Shown: positions 52,597 to 62,237 of the stretch, one piece after another
Layout: every line of letters begins with the position of its first letter
How positions within the stretch are numbered: the first letter of the stretch is position 1
The notes under the pieces: model-generated
What the model was told of the DNA's origin: nothing
What the model saw: the letters and a program-made list of their open reading frames with translations, nothing else
Database searches by the model: none
Made by a program: the position numbers and the translations under genes
Source: G958296245 sp965262055
GTDB taxonomy: Bacteria > Chloroflexota > Dehalococcoidia > Lucifugimonadales > G958296245
Assembly (NCBI GenBank): GCA_965262055.1
Contig: CBDHEI010000002.1
Coordinates: 1,240,001-1,304,000, forward strand
Length of the DNA stretch: 64,000 nt
Direction of reading: 5' to 3'

Positions 52597-54383
52597 GCAC
52601 CTGGCGTTCCCTGCTCCGCATATTCTGGGCGCTCAAGTGGCCCCTGCTCGGCGAGCTGCTGATGGTCGTATTCTGGATGGTGTTCGTGGAGAACGCCGTT
52701 GGCCTCATCGAGCGGGAGATATTCGACCAGCTCACCGGAGAGGCCAGCGTGAGCTTCGGCATATGGGAGCTGTGCGCGATTCTGGTCGCGCTCGGCGCGT
52801 TGACCTTCACGCTATTCATAGGCGGCGTGGTGCTCCACGAGCTCAGCTATTTCAACGTCGCCGCGATGCTCCAGCGCAACGCCTTCTCCTACCTGATGGA
52901 CCTTCCTGGGCACCGCTCGCTCCCCAGCTCCCCGGGAGAGGCCGTCAGCCGCTTCCGCGACGACACGGTTGTCATAGCCCAGTACATGACCCAGTTCAAG
53001 TTCTTCGTGTCCCACATGTTCTTCCTGCCCGTGGCGCTCTTCATCATGGCTCGTATCGACGCGCTGATGACCTTCGGCGTCTTCGTCCCCATATTCGTCG
53101 TCGTGATCGTCGTCAACATGGTGCGCGGGCGGGTACAGCGGTACCGCAAGGAGAGCCGTGAGGCTGCCGGGGACGTGACCGGGTTCATCGGGGAGATGTT
53201 CGGCGCCGCTGAGGCCATCAAGGTGGCGAACGCCGAGGAGCGGGTGCTCGGCCGCTTCGACCGGCTCAACGCTGAGCGCAAGCGCACCACTCTCAAGGAC
53301 ACCCTGCTTAGCGAGAGCCTCAACGCCGTCTTCTCCAACATACAGAACATCGGCACAGGGTTCGTCATAATCGTGGCAGCCCGCTCGCTCGGTACGGAGA
53401 GCTTCTCGGTCGGCGACCTCTCGCTGTTCGTCTTCTACCTTGGGTGGACCCAGTGGATGGCCGCCGAGGTCGGCAGGGTGCTCATGCAGTACCGGCAGGT
53501 GGCGGTCTCGCTTGACCGGCTGCGGGCGATGATGCCCGGCGCGGAGCCGGTGGAGCTCGTGCGGAGGCGGCCCAGCCACCTCTTCGGGCGGATGCCGGAC
53601 GTGCCTTTCGCGCCCAAGACGGACGCCGATCGCTTCGACTCCCTGGAGGTGACAGGGCTGACCTACGTGCACCCCGGCTCCGGGCGGGGCGTCCGCGGCG
53701 TGACCCTCGGCATTCAGCGAGGCAGCTTCACCGTCGTCACCGGGCGCATCGGATCGGGCAAGACGACGCTCCTGAGGGTCATCATGGGCTCGCTCCCGGC
53801 CCAGTCGGGGGAGATCAGGTGGAACGAGGTCGTGGTCGACGACCCCGGAGATTACCTTGTCCCGCCACGCTGCGCCTACGTCTCCCAGGTGCCTCGCCTC
53901 TTCAGCGAGGAGCTACGCTCTAACATCCTCCTTGGGCTGCCGGAAGCGAGGGTGGACCTCTACGGGGCGATCAGGACCGCCGCCATGGCTCGCGACGTGG
54001 ATGAGCTGGAGGAGGGTCTCGAGACAGTCGTAGGCCCACGGGGGGTTCGGCTCTCTGGAGGTCAGGTGCAGAGGTCGGCGGCGGCCCGGATGTTCGTCAG
54101 GGAAGGCGAGCTGCTGGTTATAGACGACGTCTCTAGCGCGCTGGACGTGGAGACTGAGCGGGAGCTATGGTGGCACATATCGGAGCTGGAGGGCACGACC
54201 AGCCTCGTGGTTTCCCACCGCCGCGCGGCCTACCGCGCCGCCGGCCACATTGTGGTGCTCAAGGACGGTATCGTGGAGGCTGAGGGCGCACTCGACGACC
54301 TTCAGGCCACCTCGGAGGAGATGCGGCGGCTGTGGGCCGGCGACGTCGGCGCTCCAGAATCGCCGGAGGCCGGCGCGCGATAG
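52593..54383 (+). CDS. ABC exporter half-transporter, subunit 2
   Basis: 596 aa, same architecture as subunit 1. Walker A GRIGSGKTT near residue 384; signature LSGGQVQRSAAAR near 488 is canonical. Walker B is LLVIDDVSSAL: the catalytic Glu is replaced by Asp. Together with the altered signature of subunit 1, this leaves one consensus and one degenerate ATP site, as in asymmetric exporters such as TM287/288. An insertion (about residues 310-350) lies between the membrane and ATPase domains. Confidence 0.92.
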   Translation: MSTWRSLLRIFWALKWPLLGELLMVVFWMVFVENAVGLIEREIFDQLTGEASVSFGIWELCAILVALGALTFTLFIGGVVLHELSYFNVAAMLQRNAFSYLMDLPGHRSLPSSPGEAVSRFRDDTVVIAQYMTQFKFFVSHMFFLPVALFIMARIDALMTFGVFVPIFVVVIVVNMVRGRVQRYRKESREAAGDVTGFIGEMFGAAEAIKVANAEERVLGRFDRLNAERKRTTLKDTLLSESLNAVFSNIQNIGTGFVIIVAARSLGTESFSVGDLSLFVFYLGWTQWMAAEVGRVLMQYRQVAVSLDRLRAMMPGAEPVELVRRRPSHLFGRMPDVPFAPKTDADRFDSLEVTGLTYVHPGSGRGVRGVTLGIQRGSFTVVTGRIGSGKTTLLRVIMGSLPAQSGEIRWNEVVVDDPGDYLVPPRCAYVSQVPRLFSEELRSNILLGLPEARVDLYGAIRTAAMARDVDELEEGLETVVGPRGVRLSGGQVQRSAAARMFVREGELLVIDDVSSALDVETERELWWHISELEGTTSLVVSHRRAAYRAAGHIVVLKDGIVEAEGALDDLQATSEEMRRLWAGDVGAPESPEAGAR

Positions 54384-54472
54384 TCTTTCGGCGACCCCCT
54401 GGCCGATCAGGTCACTTGAGGACCGTGGTATGATTCCTGAGAGCCTTCTCTACGGCCCTAAGGAACGCGGCG

Positions 54473-55711
54473 ATGAATTGTGGCTCAGCCGTCATTGTGA
54501 CGCTCCTGTCCCTCCTGCTCACCGCAGGGTGTGCATCCCCTGAGACTGCCGTCGAGCCCGCAGAGCGACCCGCCACGCCCGTTCCCACCGCTACCGCTAC
54601 TCCGGCCCCCACGCCGGAGGAGGTAGCTCTCGATCCCATCGACAACATGGAGGAGGCCCGCACGGTCCCCGCCGCCGTCATGTTGGAGGACGACAGGCTG
54701 CTGATCGTCGGTGGCGCAAATGGCTACGTGATCTACTCCTCCGCAGAGGTGTACGATCCGGCCACCGGGAGCTGGGCCTCCGCAGGCCTGATGGCCCAAC
54801 CCAGGGCCTACTTCCATACGGCGACTCTGCTCGCAAACGGCGCCGTGCTGGTCACCGGGGGAGTCAAGGACCAGACCTTCGCCGTGCTGAACACGGCGGA
54901 GCTGTACGACCCCGTAGCTGGCACGTGGACGCCGACGGGCAGCATGGTCCATCCGAGGCAGTTCCACTCCGCAACGCTGCTCGAAGACGGCAGGGTGCTC
55001 GCGGCCGGGGGACGCTCTGGCCCCCGTATCCTGCTAGCGTCCGCCGAGATATACGACCCCGCCACCGGCGTCTGGACCCCCACCGGGGGCATGCTACTTC
55101 GCAGGGACTCGCATACCGCGACCCTGCTCGAGGACGGCAGGGTGCTCGTGGTGGGAGGCCGGAGCGACATGAGGCTCCTCTCTTCTGCCGAGATCTACGA
55201 TCCGTCCACCGGCACGTGGATGCCCGCAGGCGGGCTGCGCTTCGGAAAGGACTTCCACACCTCGACGCTGCTCCCCGACGGCAAGGTGCTGGCAGCAGGC
55301 GGCAGGGGAGACAACGCCGCCGACGAGACCGATAGGATGCACGACTACGCCGTCGCCACCGCCGAAGTGTACGACCCGGCGACGGACCTTTGGTCCCAAA
55401 CCGGCGACATGAACAGCACGCGCTCCACGCACACGGCCGTATTGCTTGCGGATGGCACTGTGCTCGCGGTGGGAGGCGGCAACGACAAGCAGCACACTCT
55501 CGCGTCGGCGGAGGTTTACGACCCGGCCGCTGGCGTATGGTCCCTGGTGAGCGACATGGACGCCGGCCGGCAGTTCCACGCCATGGCGCTGCTGGAGAAC
55601 GGGCACGTGATCGTCGTGGGCGGTGCGGACGGGGCGTTCGTGACAATCGCGTCCGTTACCGAGTACGACCCTGTTACGGACCGCTGGTCCCCCTCCGGCC
55701 CGACCTACTGA
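54473..55711 (+). CDS. Kelch-repeat lipoprotein
   Basis: 412 aa. Signal peptide with lipobox LLTAGC, a Thr/Pro/Ala-rich linker, then about six Kelch repeats forming a beta-propeller. Each unit has the pattern HTATLLxDGxVLVxGG...SAEVYDPATGxWxPxGxM, for example LLEDGRVLAAGG and SAEIYDPATGVWTPTGGM. It probably sits on the outer face of the cytoplasmic membrane and binds a carbohydrate or protein. Not part of the ABC operon by spacing (89 bp). It converges on moaA. Confidence 0.88.
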   Translation: MNCGSAVIVTLLSLLLTAGCASPETAVEPAERPATPVPTATATPAPTPEEVALDPIDNMEEARTVPAAVMLEDDRLLIVGGANGYVIYSSAEVYDPATGSWASAGLMAQPRAYFHTATLLANGAVLVTGGVKDQTFAVLNTAELYDPVAGTWTPTGSMVHPRQFHSATLLEDGRVLAAGGRSGPRILLASAEIYDPATGVWTPTGGMLLRRDSHTATLLEDGRVLVVGGRSDMRLLSSAEIYDPSTGTWMPAGGLRFGKDFHTSTLLPDGKVLAAGGRGDNAADETDRMHDYAVATAEVYDPATDLWSQTGDMNSTRSTHTAVLLADGTVLAVGGGNDKQHTLASAEVYDPAAGVWSLVSDMDAGRQFHAMALLENGHVIVVGGADGAFVTIASVTEYDPVTDRWSPSGPTY

Positions 55712-55714
55712 GGC

Positions 55715-56722
55715 CTACCCCCCGATGTGGTACATCTCCACCTTCTCGCGGGGCCGCTCCGTCATGGAAGCCCTCTCCTCGGAGTAGCGGTCTTCCCGCG
55801 ATCCCCAGCGCCCGGATATCAGGCCCGCCAGCTCCTCGTCCGAAGCCCCGGCCCTCAACGGCCCTCGCAGGTCCATCCCCACAGAGGCGAACAGGCACGT
55901 GTAGATGCTGCCGTCCGGCGAAAGCCTCAGGCGCGTGCAGTCCCCGCAGAACGGCTTGGTCACCGACGCGATGATCCCGATCTCGCCGCTCCCGTCCCTG
56001 TACCGGTACCGCTCGGCCACCTCGCCCCGGTAGCTGCTTTCCACCGGCTCCAGGGGTATCTCGGCGTCGATCATCGACACCATCTCTTCGGCGGGCACCA
56101 CGTCGTCAAGCTTCCAGCCGTTCAGGGTTCCGACGTCCATGTACTCGATGAACCTGACGATGTGGCCGCTCCCCTTGAAGTGGCGGGCCAAGTCCACGAT
56201 CGTGTGGTCGTTGACACCCTTCTGCACGACCGCGTTTATCTTGATCGTCGCCAGCCCCGCCTTCTCGGCGGCCTCGATGCCCTCCAGCACCCGTTGGGGC
56301 CCGAAGCCGCGTCCGTTCATCCGGGCGAAGACCTCCTCGTCCAGGGAATCGAGGCTGACCGTCAACCGCCGCAGGCCAGCGTCCTTCAAGGTCTGCGCCT
56401 TCTGGGCCAGCAGGTATCCGTTCGTGGTCATCGCCAAGTCCCGCACGCCATCCACGCCGGCTAGCTGTCCTATCAGGCGCTCCACCTGGCTCCTGACGAG
56501 GGGCTCTCCGCCCGTGACGCGCACCTTCACGGCCCCCAGCCCGACCATGATCCTGGCCAGCCTCGTGATCTCTTCGAAGGTCAGCAGGTCGGCCCTGGGC
56601 AGGAACTCGTACCGGTCGCCGTATATCTCCTCCGGCATGCAGTAGGGGCAGCGGAAGTTGCACCGGTCGGTGATCGAGATGCGCAGGTCCCTGAATGGCC
56701 TGCCGAACTTGTCGGTAGTCAT
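55715..56722 (-). CDS. moaA: GTP 3',8-cyclase
   Basis: 335 aa radical SAM enzyme, first step of molybdenum-cofactor synthesis. CNFRCPYC (Cys21, 25, 28) binds the SAM cluster. RVTGGEPLVR and TVSLDSLDEEVFARMNGRG follow. The C-terminal second cluster is in PFCGDCTRLRLSPDGSIYTC, and the protein ends in the invariant Gly-Gly. It follows rdgB with a 4-nt overlap. No other moa gene is nearby. Confidence 0.96.
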   Translation of the reverse strand: MTTDKFGRPFRDLRISITDRCNFRCPYCMPEEIYGDRYEFLPRADLLTFEEITRLARIMVGLGAVKVRVTGGEPLVRSQVERLIGQLAGVDGVRDLAMTTNGYLLAQKAQTLKDAGLRRLTVSLDSLDEEVFARMNGRGFGPQRVLEGIEAAEKAGLATIKINAVVQKGVNDHTIVDLARHFKGSGHIVRFIEYMDVGTLNGWKLDDVVPAEEMVSMIDAEIPLEPVESSYRGEVAERYRYRDGSGEIGIIASVTKPFCGDCTRLRLSPDGSIYTCLFASVGMDLRGPLRAGASDEELAGLISGRWGSREDRYSEERASMTERPREKVEMYHIGG

Positions 56723-57408
56723 AGCCCACCTCGGCCGGCGGTCAACCTCGACAGGAAGTCAGCCTCTCTCAGCGCCGCCGCCGCCCGCCGGGCGGCCATG
56801 CCCCTGTGGCTCACGGCATCCTTCTCCTCGGACGAAAGCTCCGCCATGGTCCTGCCCGTCTCCGGGAACAGGAAAGCCGGGTCGTAGCCGAAGCCGTTCC
56901 GGCCCCGGGGCGCGTCGGCGATGATTCCTTCGCACTCCCCCGCGAAGGTCCGCGCGCTCCCGTTCGGGCTGGCCACAGCCATGGCGCACCGGAACCGGGC
57001 CTGCCGTCTGCCGGAGGGAGTCTCGCTGAGCTTGCTGAGGAGGAGCCTCACACGCGCCCCGTCGTCGGCGTCTGGCCCGGCGTACCGCGCCGACCTGACC
57101 CCCGGCTCGCCCCCAAGGGCGTCTACCTCCAGCCCGGAGTCGTCAGCCAGCGTCGTCAACCCGCTCGCCCTGGCGTACGCCGTCGCCTTCAGCACGGCAT
57201 TCTCCTCGAAGGTGGCGCCCGTCTCCTCCACCTCGTCGTCCACACCCACATCGTCCAGCGATACGAGCCGCATCGGCACGTCTGACAGCAGCGAGGCAAG
57301 TTCCCTCAGCTTCCCCCGGTTCCGGGTAGCCACGAGAAGCGGCTGGGCTGTCTGGCCATTGGCCGTGTACGCTGCTCTGGTCACGGTGCTCTGGGCGTGG
57401 GACTGCAT
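56719..57408 (-). CDS. rdgB: XTP/dITP diphosphatase (RdgB/HAM1)
   Basis: 229 aa. Removes deaminated purine nucleotides from the pool. LLVATRNRGKLREL near the N terminus, ETGATFEENAVLKATAYA, ADDSGLEVDALGGEPGVRSA, FGYDPAFLFPETGRTMAE and SHRGMAARRAA are the family's blocks. The ATG at 57408 is chosen; the open frame reaches 57489 but adds a Pro-rich non-family stretch. It is coupled to moaA by an ATGA overlap. Confidence 0.95.
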   Translation of the reverse strand: MQSHAQSTVTRAAYTANGQTAQPLLVATRNRGKLRELASLLSDVPMRLVSLDDVGVDDEVEETGATFEENAVLKATAYARASGLTTLADDSGLEVDALGGEPGVRSARYAGPDADDGARVRLLLSKLSETPSGRRQARFRCAMAVASPNGSARTFAGECEGIIADAPRGRNGFGYDPAFLFPETGRTMAELSSEEKDAVSHRGMAARRAAAALREADFLSRLTAGRGGL

Positions 57409-58080
57409 GGCCCATATTGTACCTGAAGCCGGCAGGACGCAGGTGCCGGGAGGTTCAGTGTCGGGAGGAGCGGGTCTAGGTGGTTCCATCCCAGGCCGAT
57501 GGTCCTGTCGCTAGATAGCTTCTTGCTACAATCGTCGTGCCGCCTCAAGGCATATCCATGTCACCAGGTTAAGGGCGCGAAAGCAGGAGTCCGGATATCA
57601 TGGCTCGCCACGACTACATATTCGTAGACGAATCGGGGGATGCGGCGTTCACGCATGACCCAGTCTCACGCCAACTCTCGAGTTCCCGCCTCTACATTGC
57701 AGCCGCACTGCACCTATGCGACGATTCATTTCGTGACCTGAACAAGCACATGGCGGCCTTCAGGTACTATTCGGGGTTGAGTAGGGAGTTGAAGATTCCC
57801 GCTGGCAGGGAGGAGTTTACCAGGCTCCTCGATCCAATTCGGGCCATGGCAGAAGGAGGCAAGAACATATGGGCCTCGGTAGTGTACGTAGACAAGCTAA
57901 GCTACACGGGGAGCTATCTGAAACCAGGAGGGAAGAGGCCGCCGAGCCCGGTTAGATTCCGGAACTATATACTCCGCCGGTTGCTTGAGCATCACTTTCG
58001 GCGATACCAACTGCGAGCCAAGCAATACGATCTTGTTCTTGACCGCATAGAGCTGACCAGGGAAGAAACTGAGAACCTGA

Positions 58081-58927
58081 GAGGGTGTTTTCAAAGTACA
58101 TCATGACGGAGCTAAGCGTCGGAGCATGAGATGAATCGCAGCTATGTGCAGCCACGCTTCCGTTGTACCGGTCAAGGCTTCATAGTCCTTGCTCAACCGG
58201 CGACAACGTCCCAGCCACGCCAGTGTTCGCTCAACCACCCACCTGCGTGGCAGCACCTCAAACTGATGGCTGGCCCTGGGACGCTTGACGATCTCCAAGA
58301 CCCAGCCCGACATGGACATCACCCAGTCCACCAACTGGCCGCTGTAGCCAGCGTCAGCCCAGATGAGTCGCAGGCGTGGGAATCGTCCTATCAATTTATC
58401 GATGACCAGCCTCGCCCCATCTCGGTCTTGGATATTGGCAGGATGCACCACCACCGCCAACAGCAAGCCCATGGTATCTACGATGACGTGTCGCTTTCGA
58501 CCGTTGACCTTCTTACCAGCATCATAGCCACGAGGCCCCCTTTTTCAGTCGTCTTCACGCTCTGGCTATCTATGATCGCTGCGCTGGGAGTAGGATTTCT
58601 ACCTTCGGCCTCTCGGACGCAGGGGCGTAGCGTCTCATTGACTCGTTCCCACGTTCCATCCATGGTCCAACTGCGGAAGTACTTGTACAGGGTCTGCCAG
58701 GGAGGCAGATCGTGCGGGACCATCCGCCAGGGGCATCCGCTCCGAAGCAAATACAGGATGCCGTTCACTACCTCCCGCAGGTCCACTGTACGGGGTCGGC
58801 CTCCGGGTTTGGCTGGTGGGAGTAGGGGGCCGAGGATCTCCCACTGTTCGTCCGTCAGGTCGCTGGGGTACGATTTGCGGCTCATTCATCAAGGTTAGTA
58901 CAAGTGCAAGACTTTGCAAACACCCTC
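58081..58927 (-). mobile_element. IS5-type (IS427-like) element within DUF3800
   Basis: 847 bp. Ends GAGGGTGTTTTCAAAGT (58081-58097) and its complement at 58911-58927, with one mismatch. Flanks are TGA and TAA, consistent with a 3-bp TNA duplication in which one base has changed. Confidence 0.85.
58101..58885 (-). CDS. IS5-family transposase in two frames
   Basis: The 5' frame (58885 to 58478) has SDLTDEQWEILGPLLPPAK and DSQSVKTTEKGG, with the first catalytic Asp. The 3' frame, to 58101, continues PRGYDAGKKVNGRKRHVIVD, WADAGYSGQL (second Asp) and WVVERTLAWLGRCRRLSKDY (Glu). They join only by a +1 shift at a run of five Gs (58536-58540 as C on the plus strand); a sixth G would restore one frame. 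This is either a one-base deletion or programmed frameshifting; many IS427 elements shift, but usually by -1. Confidence 0.85.
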
Positions 58928-59133
58928 TAAGGCATTACATATCGGGAAACAGGAACATTCCGACACCTACTCACATAACCCATGCAGCATCAATTTATGT
59001 GGAAGGCTTGCAGGTTGTGCATCACATAGCCGAAGGTTACAAGAGTGTCGTTGATGGCGAACATCCGCCTAGCGAGCTTTCATTTGTGAACCCAAGAGAC
59101 CTAACTACGAACCAGTCCGTCCACAAAAAATCT

Positions 59134-59180
59134 GTGGGCTAGGACGGGCTTCCTTGTTTCAGGAAACCCGCCTAGCCCAC
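59134..59180. terminator. long imperfect palindrome after DUF3800
   Basis: GTGGGCTAGG ... CCTAGCCCAC with an inner CGGG/CCCG and TTCC/GGAA arm forms a stem of about 18-19 pairs. It has no T-tract after it. It lies directly after the DUF3800 stop and could end transcription on either strand. Confidence 0.55.
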
Positions 59181-59338
59181 GGTTAGCTTAAATTGGTCGT
59201 AGTCCATTCTTGCAAGCCCCCCGGCTGCTTGTCAAGACCCTTCCTGTGGAAGACGCGCCGGGTGCTGGAGTCAGCGGCTATCTTGATACCTGATGCCGCA
59301 TACAACTAGAATGAGCCGGAGTCGAGACGGGGAGCACA

Positions 59339-61183
59339 ATGAACGACGCTGATCTGTGGCGCGAGCTGGGACAGCAGCTACGGGTCGACTCGGTGCGGTC
59401 GAGCGCCGCCGCCGGGTCGGGGCACCCGACTTCGGCCATGTCCGCCGCCGACCTGATGGCGGTGCTGGTCTCGAAGTACCTCCGGTACGACTTCCAGGAC
59501 CACGAAGACCCCAACAACGACCACCTCATCTTCTCCAAGGGCCACGCCTCCCCCTTGCTCTACTCCATGTACAAGGCGGCGGGCGCAATCACCGACGAGG
59601 AGCTGCTCACCTTCCGCAAGTTCGGTAGCAGGCTCCAGGGACACCCCACGCCTGCCATCGACTGGGTAGACGTGGCCACGGGGTCGCTGGGCCAGGGACT
59701 CCCCATAGGCGTGGGAGTGGCGCTGGCCGGCAAGCGCCTAGACAGGCTCCCGTACCGCGTCTGGGTGCTGTGCGGGGACAGCGAGATGGCCGAAGGCTCC
59801 ATGTGGGAGGCCTTTCAGTACGCCGGCTTCGTCGGCCTGGACAATCTCACCGCTATCATCGACGTTAACCGCCTTGGGCAGCGCGGGGAGACGATGGCCG
59901 GCGGGGACACGGGCTACTACGCCGCCCGCGCCCGCTCCTTCGGCTGGAAGGCCATCGAGATCGACGGCCACGACGTATGCCAGGTCGACGCCGCCTACGC
60001 GGAGGCGGTAGCCACCGAGGGCGTGCCGACCGTCATCGTGGCCCGCACACTGAAGGGCAAAGGCGTGGCCGCGGTGGAAGATGTCGACGGCGCCCACGGC
60101 AAGGCCCTGCCAGACCCGGAGCAGGCGATAGCCGAGCTGGGCGGCCCCCGCTCGATCGCCATTGAGGTCAAGGCCCCCGGGAACGGCGCCGCGCCGAACG
60201 CCTTCCCGCTGGGAAGCGCGTCGCGCCCGGCCTACGAGCCCGGCGACGAGGTGGCTACCCGGCGCGCCTACGGCGACGCCCTGGCGGCCCTCGGGTACGA
60301 GCGCAACGACGTTGTAGCCGTCGACGGCGAGGTCAACAACTCTACATATACCGACGCTTTCGCCAAGGCGCACCCGGACCGCTACATGGAGATGTACATA
60401 GCCGAGCAGCAGATGGTCGCGACCGCCGTCGGCATCCAGGTGCGGGGCTGGGTCCCGTTCGCCTCGACCTTCGCGGCCTTCTTCGCGCGGGCGTACGACT
60501 TCATCAGGATGGCCGCCATCAGCCGCGCTGACCTGCGCCTAGTGGGCTCCCACGCCGGGGTCTCTATAGGCGAGGACGGGCCCTCCCAGATGGGGCTGGA
60601 GGACATCGCGGCGATGAGGGCGGTGCACGGCAGCACCGTCCTCTACCCCTCCGACGCGAACCAGGCGGCAAGGCTGGTGCCCCAGATGGCCGAACGGAAG
60701 GGCATCGTCTACATGAGGACGACGCGGGAGCCCCTGCCCGTCCTGTACGGGGCGGACGAAGAATTCGCCATAGGCGGCAGCCGCGTCGTCCGCTCCTCGG
60801 ACGCCGACGCGGTGACAATTGTGGCGGCGGGCATCACCGTCCATGAGGCCCTCAAGGCCGCCGACTCCCTGGAGCAAGAGGGCATCGGCGCGCGCGTAAT
60901 CGACCTCTACTCGATTAAGCCCATAGACGCAGCCACTCTTGAGTCGGCGGCCGCCGACACGGGGCTGATGGTCACCGCCGAGGACCACTGGCGCGAAGGG
61001 GGGCTCGGAGAAGCCGTCCTGAGCGTCTTTGCGGAGTCCGACGAGAGGCCGCGCATTAGGGTGCTCGCCGTGCGGGACATGCCGGGGTCCGGCACTCCCG
61101 CCGACCTCCTCAACGCCGCGGGCATCGACGCCGCTCACATTGCCGCAGCTGCTTGTGACCTGGTGGCCGGACGCCCCGCCTGA
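59339..61183 (+). CDS. transketolase (single-chain)
   Basis: 614 aa. TPP enzyme that moves two-carbon units in the pentose phosphate or Calvin pathway. GSGHPTSAMSAADLMAVLVS near residue 27, HLIFSKGHASPLLYSMYKA, CGDSEMAEGSMWEAFQYAG near 145 (TPP-binding GDS...), then the pyrimidine domain with AEQQMVATAVGIQ and GPSQMGLEDIAAMR. The length matches the shorter, animal/archaeal-like transketolases rather than the 660-aa bacterial form. It is preceded by GGGGAG and stands alone. Confidence 0.92.
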   Translation: MNDADLWRELGQQLRVDSVRSSAAAGSGHPTSAMSAADLMAVLVSKYLRYDFQDHEDPNNDHLIFSKGHASPLLYSMYKAAGAITDEELLTFRKFGSRLQGHPTPAIDWVDVATGSLGQGLPIGVGVALAGKRLDRLPYRVWVLCGDSEMAEGSMWEAFQYAGFVGLDNLTAIIDVNRLGQRGETMAGGDTGYYAARARSFGWKAIEIDGHDVCQVDAAYAEAVATEGVPTVIVARTLKGKGVAAVEDVDGAHGKALPDPEQAIAELGGPRSIAIEVKAPGNGAAPNAFPLGSASRPAYEPGDEVATRRAYGDALAALGYERNDVVAVDGEVNNSTYTDAFAKAHPDRYMEMYIAEQQMVATAVGIQVRGWVPFASTFAAFFARAYDFIRMAAISRADLRLVGSHAGVSIGEDGPSQMGLEDIAAMRAVHGSTVLYPSDANQAARLVPQMAERKGIVYMRTTREPLPVLYGADEEFAIGGSRVVRSSDADAVTIVAAGITVHEALKAADSLEQEGIGARVIDLYSIKPIDAATLESAAADTGLMVTAEDHWREGGLGEAVLSVFAESDERPRIRVLAVRDMPGSGTPADLLNAAGIDAAHIAAAACDLVAGRPA

Positions 61184-61271
61184 CGCGGGCCACGCGGCCC
61201 CCTCCCGTTTCTAGGTGGTATAGTAAGCAGGAGACGCTTAACTCGGCCATGAGCTACGAGGAGTTACCGCA

Positions 61272-61478
61272 ATGGATAAGCTCGGCGGCTTCGGCCTCAT
61301 AGTTGTAGGGCTGGCACTGGTCCTCTTGGGCTGGCTTGTACAGTCCGGGATAGTGGAGTTCCTACTCGATATCATCGGCGTCGTGATCATCATCGGCGGG
61401 GCCGTCGTCGGAATCATCGGGATCGTGAAGCTGTTCACCGGCGGCGGCGGCGGTGGCGGTGGGTCGTACGACTATTAG
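61272..61478 (+). CDS. small two-helix membrane protein with poly-Gly tail
   Basis: 68 aa. Two hydrophobic segments (LIVVGLALVLLGWLVQSG and VVIIIGGAVVGIIGIVKLF) are followed by eight Gly and SYDY. It precedes pspA by 33 bp. It resembles small PspC/YtxH-like partners only in being membrane-bound; no family is recognised. A role as a membrane anchor for PspA is possible. Confidence 0.6.
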   Translation: MDKLGGFGLIVVGLALVLLGWLVQSGIVEFLLDIIGVVIIIGGAVVGIIGIVKLFTGGGGGGGGSYDY

Positions 61479-61511
61479 GCCGCCGAGTACGCACAGTCTG
61501 GGAGACGCACC

Positions 61512-62237
61512 ATGGGAATGATGTCTAGGATGGCGACCATCGTAAAGTCGAAGATGAACCGGGTCATGGACAACGCCGAAGACCCGAGGGAGACCCTCGA
61601 CTACTCCTACGAGAAGCAGCTTGAATTGCTGCGGAACGTGAAGCGAGGGGTAGTCGAGATGGTAACGGCCAAGAGGCGGCTGGAGATGCAGGCTTCCAAG
61701 GTGCAGGCAAACCTCACCACGCTCGACTCGCAGGCCCGACAGGCCCTCGAGGCGGGCCGCGAGGACCTGGCCCGCCTCGCCCTGGAGAGGAAGCAGGCAG
61801 CGGTCATGGAGCTCCAGGGCCTCGACCAGCAGGTCGCAGACATGGAAATAGAGCAGGAGAAGCTCACCAACGCCGAGAAGCGCCTGCAGGCCAAGGTGCA
61901 GGCATTCCGCACCAAGAAAGAGGTCATTAAGGCGCAATACAACGCCGCCCAGGCCCAGGTCCGCATCGGCTCGGCGCTCTCGGGCGTGTCCGAGGAGATG
62001 GGGGACGTATCCCTCGCCATCGAACGGGCGGAGAACAAGACGGAGAATATGCGGGCGCGCGCCGGAGCGATCGACGAGTTGGTGGAGGCCGGAGTGCTCG
62101 ACGACCCGGTAGGCGGCAGCAAGGACGACATCTCCCGCGAGCTCGAAAAGCTCACTTCGGCAACCAACGTCGAGGTCGAGCTGGCGGCCCTCAAGGCCGG
62201 CACCGCCAAGAAGTCCCTTCCCGGAGGCCGGTCATGA
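61512..62237 (+). CDS. pspA: PspA/IM30 family membrane-stress protein
   Basis: 241 aa, almost all coiled coil. SRMATIVKSKMNRVMDNAED near the start, then DPRETLDYSYEKQLELLRNV, the standard PspA opening, and a long helical region with regular Glu/Lys/Gln. Binds and stabilises damaged membranes. Coupled by ATGA to the PspAA gene downstream. Confidence 0.92.
   Translation: MGMMSRMATIVKSKMNRVMDNAEDPRETLDYSYEKQLELLRNVKRGVVEMVTAKRRLEMQASKVQANLTTLDSQARQALEAGREDLARLALERKQAAVMELQGLDQQVADMEIEQEKLTNAEKRLQAKVQAFRTKKEVIKAQYNAAQAQVRIGSALSGVSEEMGDVSLAIERAENKTENMRARAGAIDELVEAGVLDDPVGGSKDDISRELEKLTSATNVEVELAALKAGTAKKSLPGGRS

Larger units (their letters stand above)
57600..59142 (+). pseudogene. DUF3800 gene interrupted by an IS5-type element
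   Basis: The 5' part opens with YIFVDESGDAAF, the DUF3800 acidic motif, and runs to Leu160 (ETENL) at the insertion. The 3' part (58931-59142) continues in frame with RHYISGNRNIPTPTHITHAA, SIYVEGLQVVHHIAEGYKS. Removing the IS and one 3-bp duplicate gives a continuous protein of 230 aa, a normal length for the family. DUF3800 proteins have an RNase H-like fold of unproven function and often occur with mobile DNA. As it stands the gene gives a protein lacking the last 70 residues. Confidence 0.85.
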
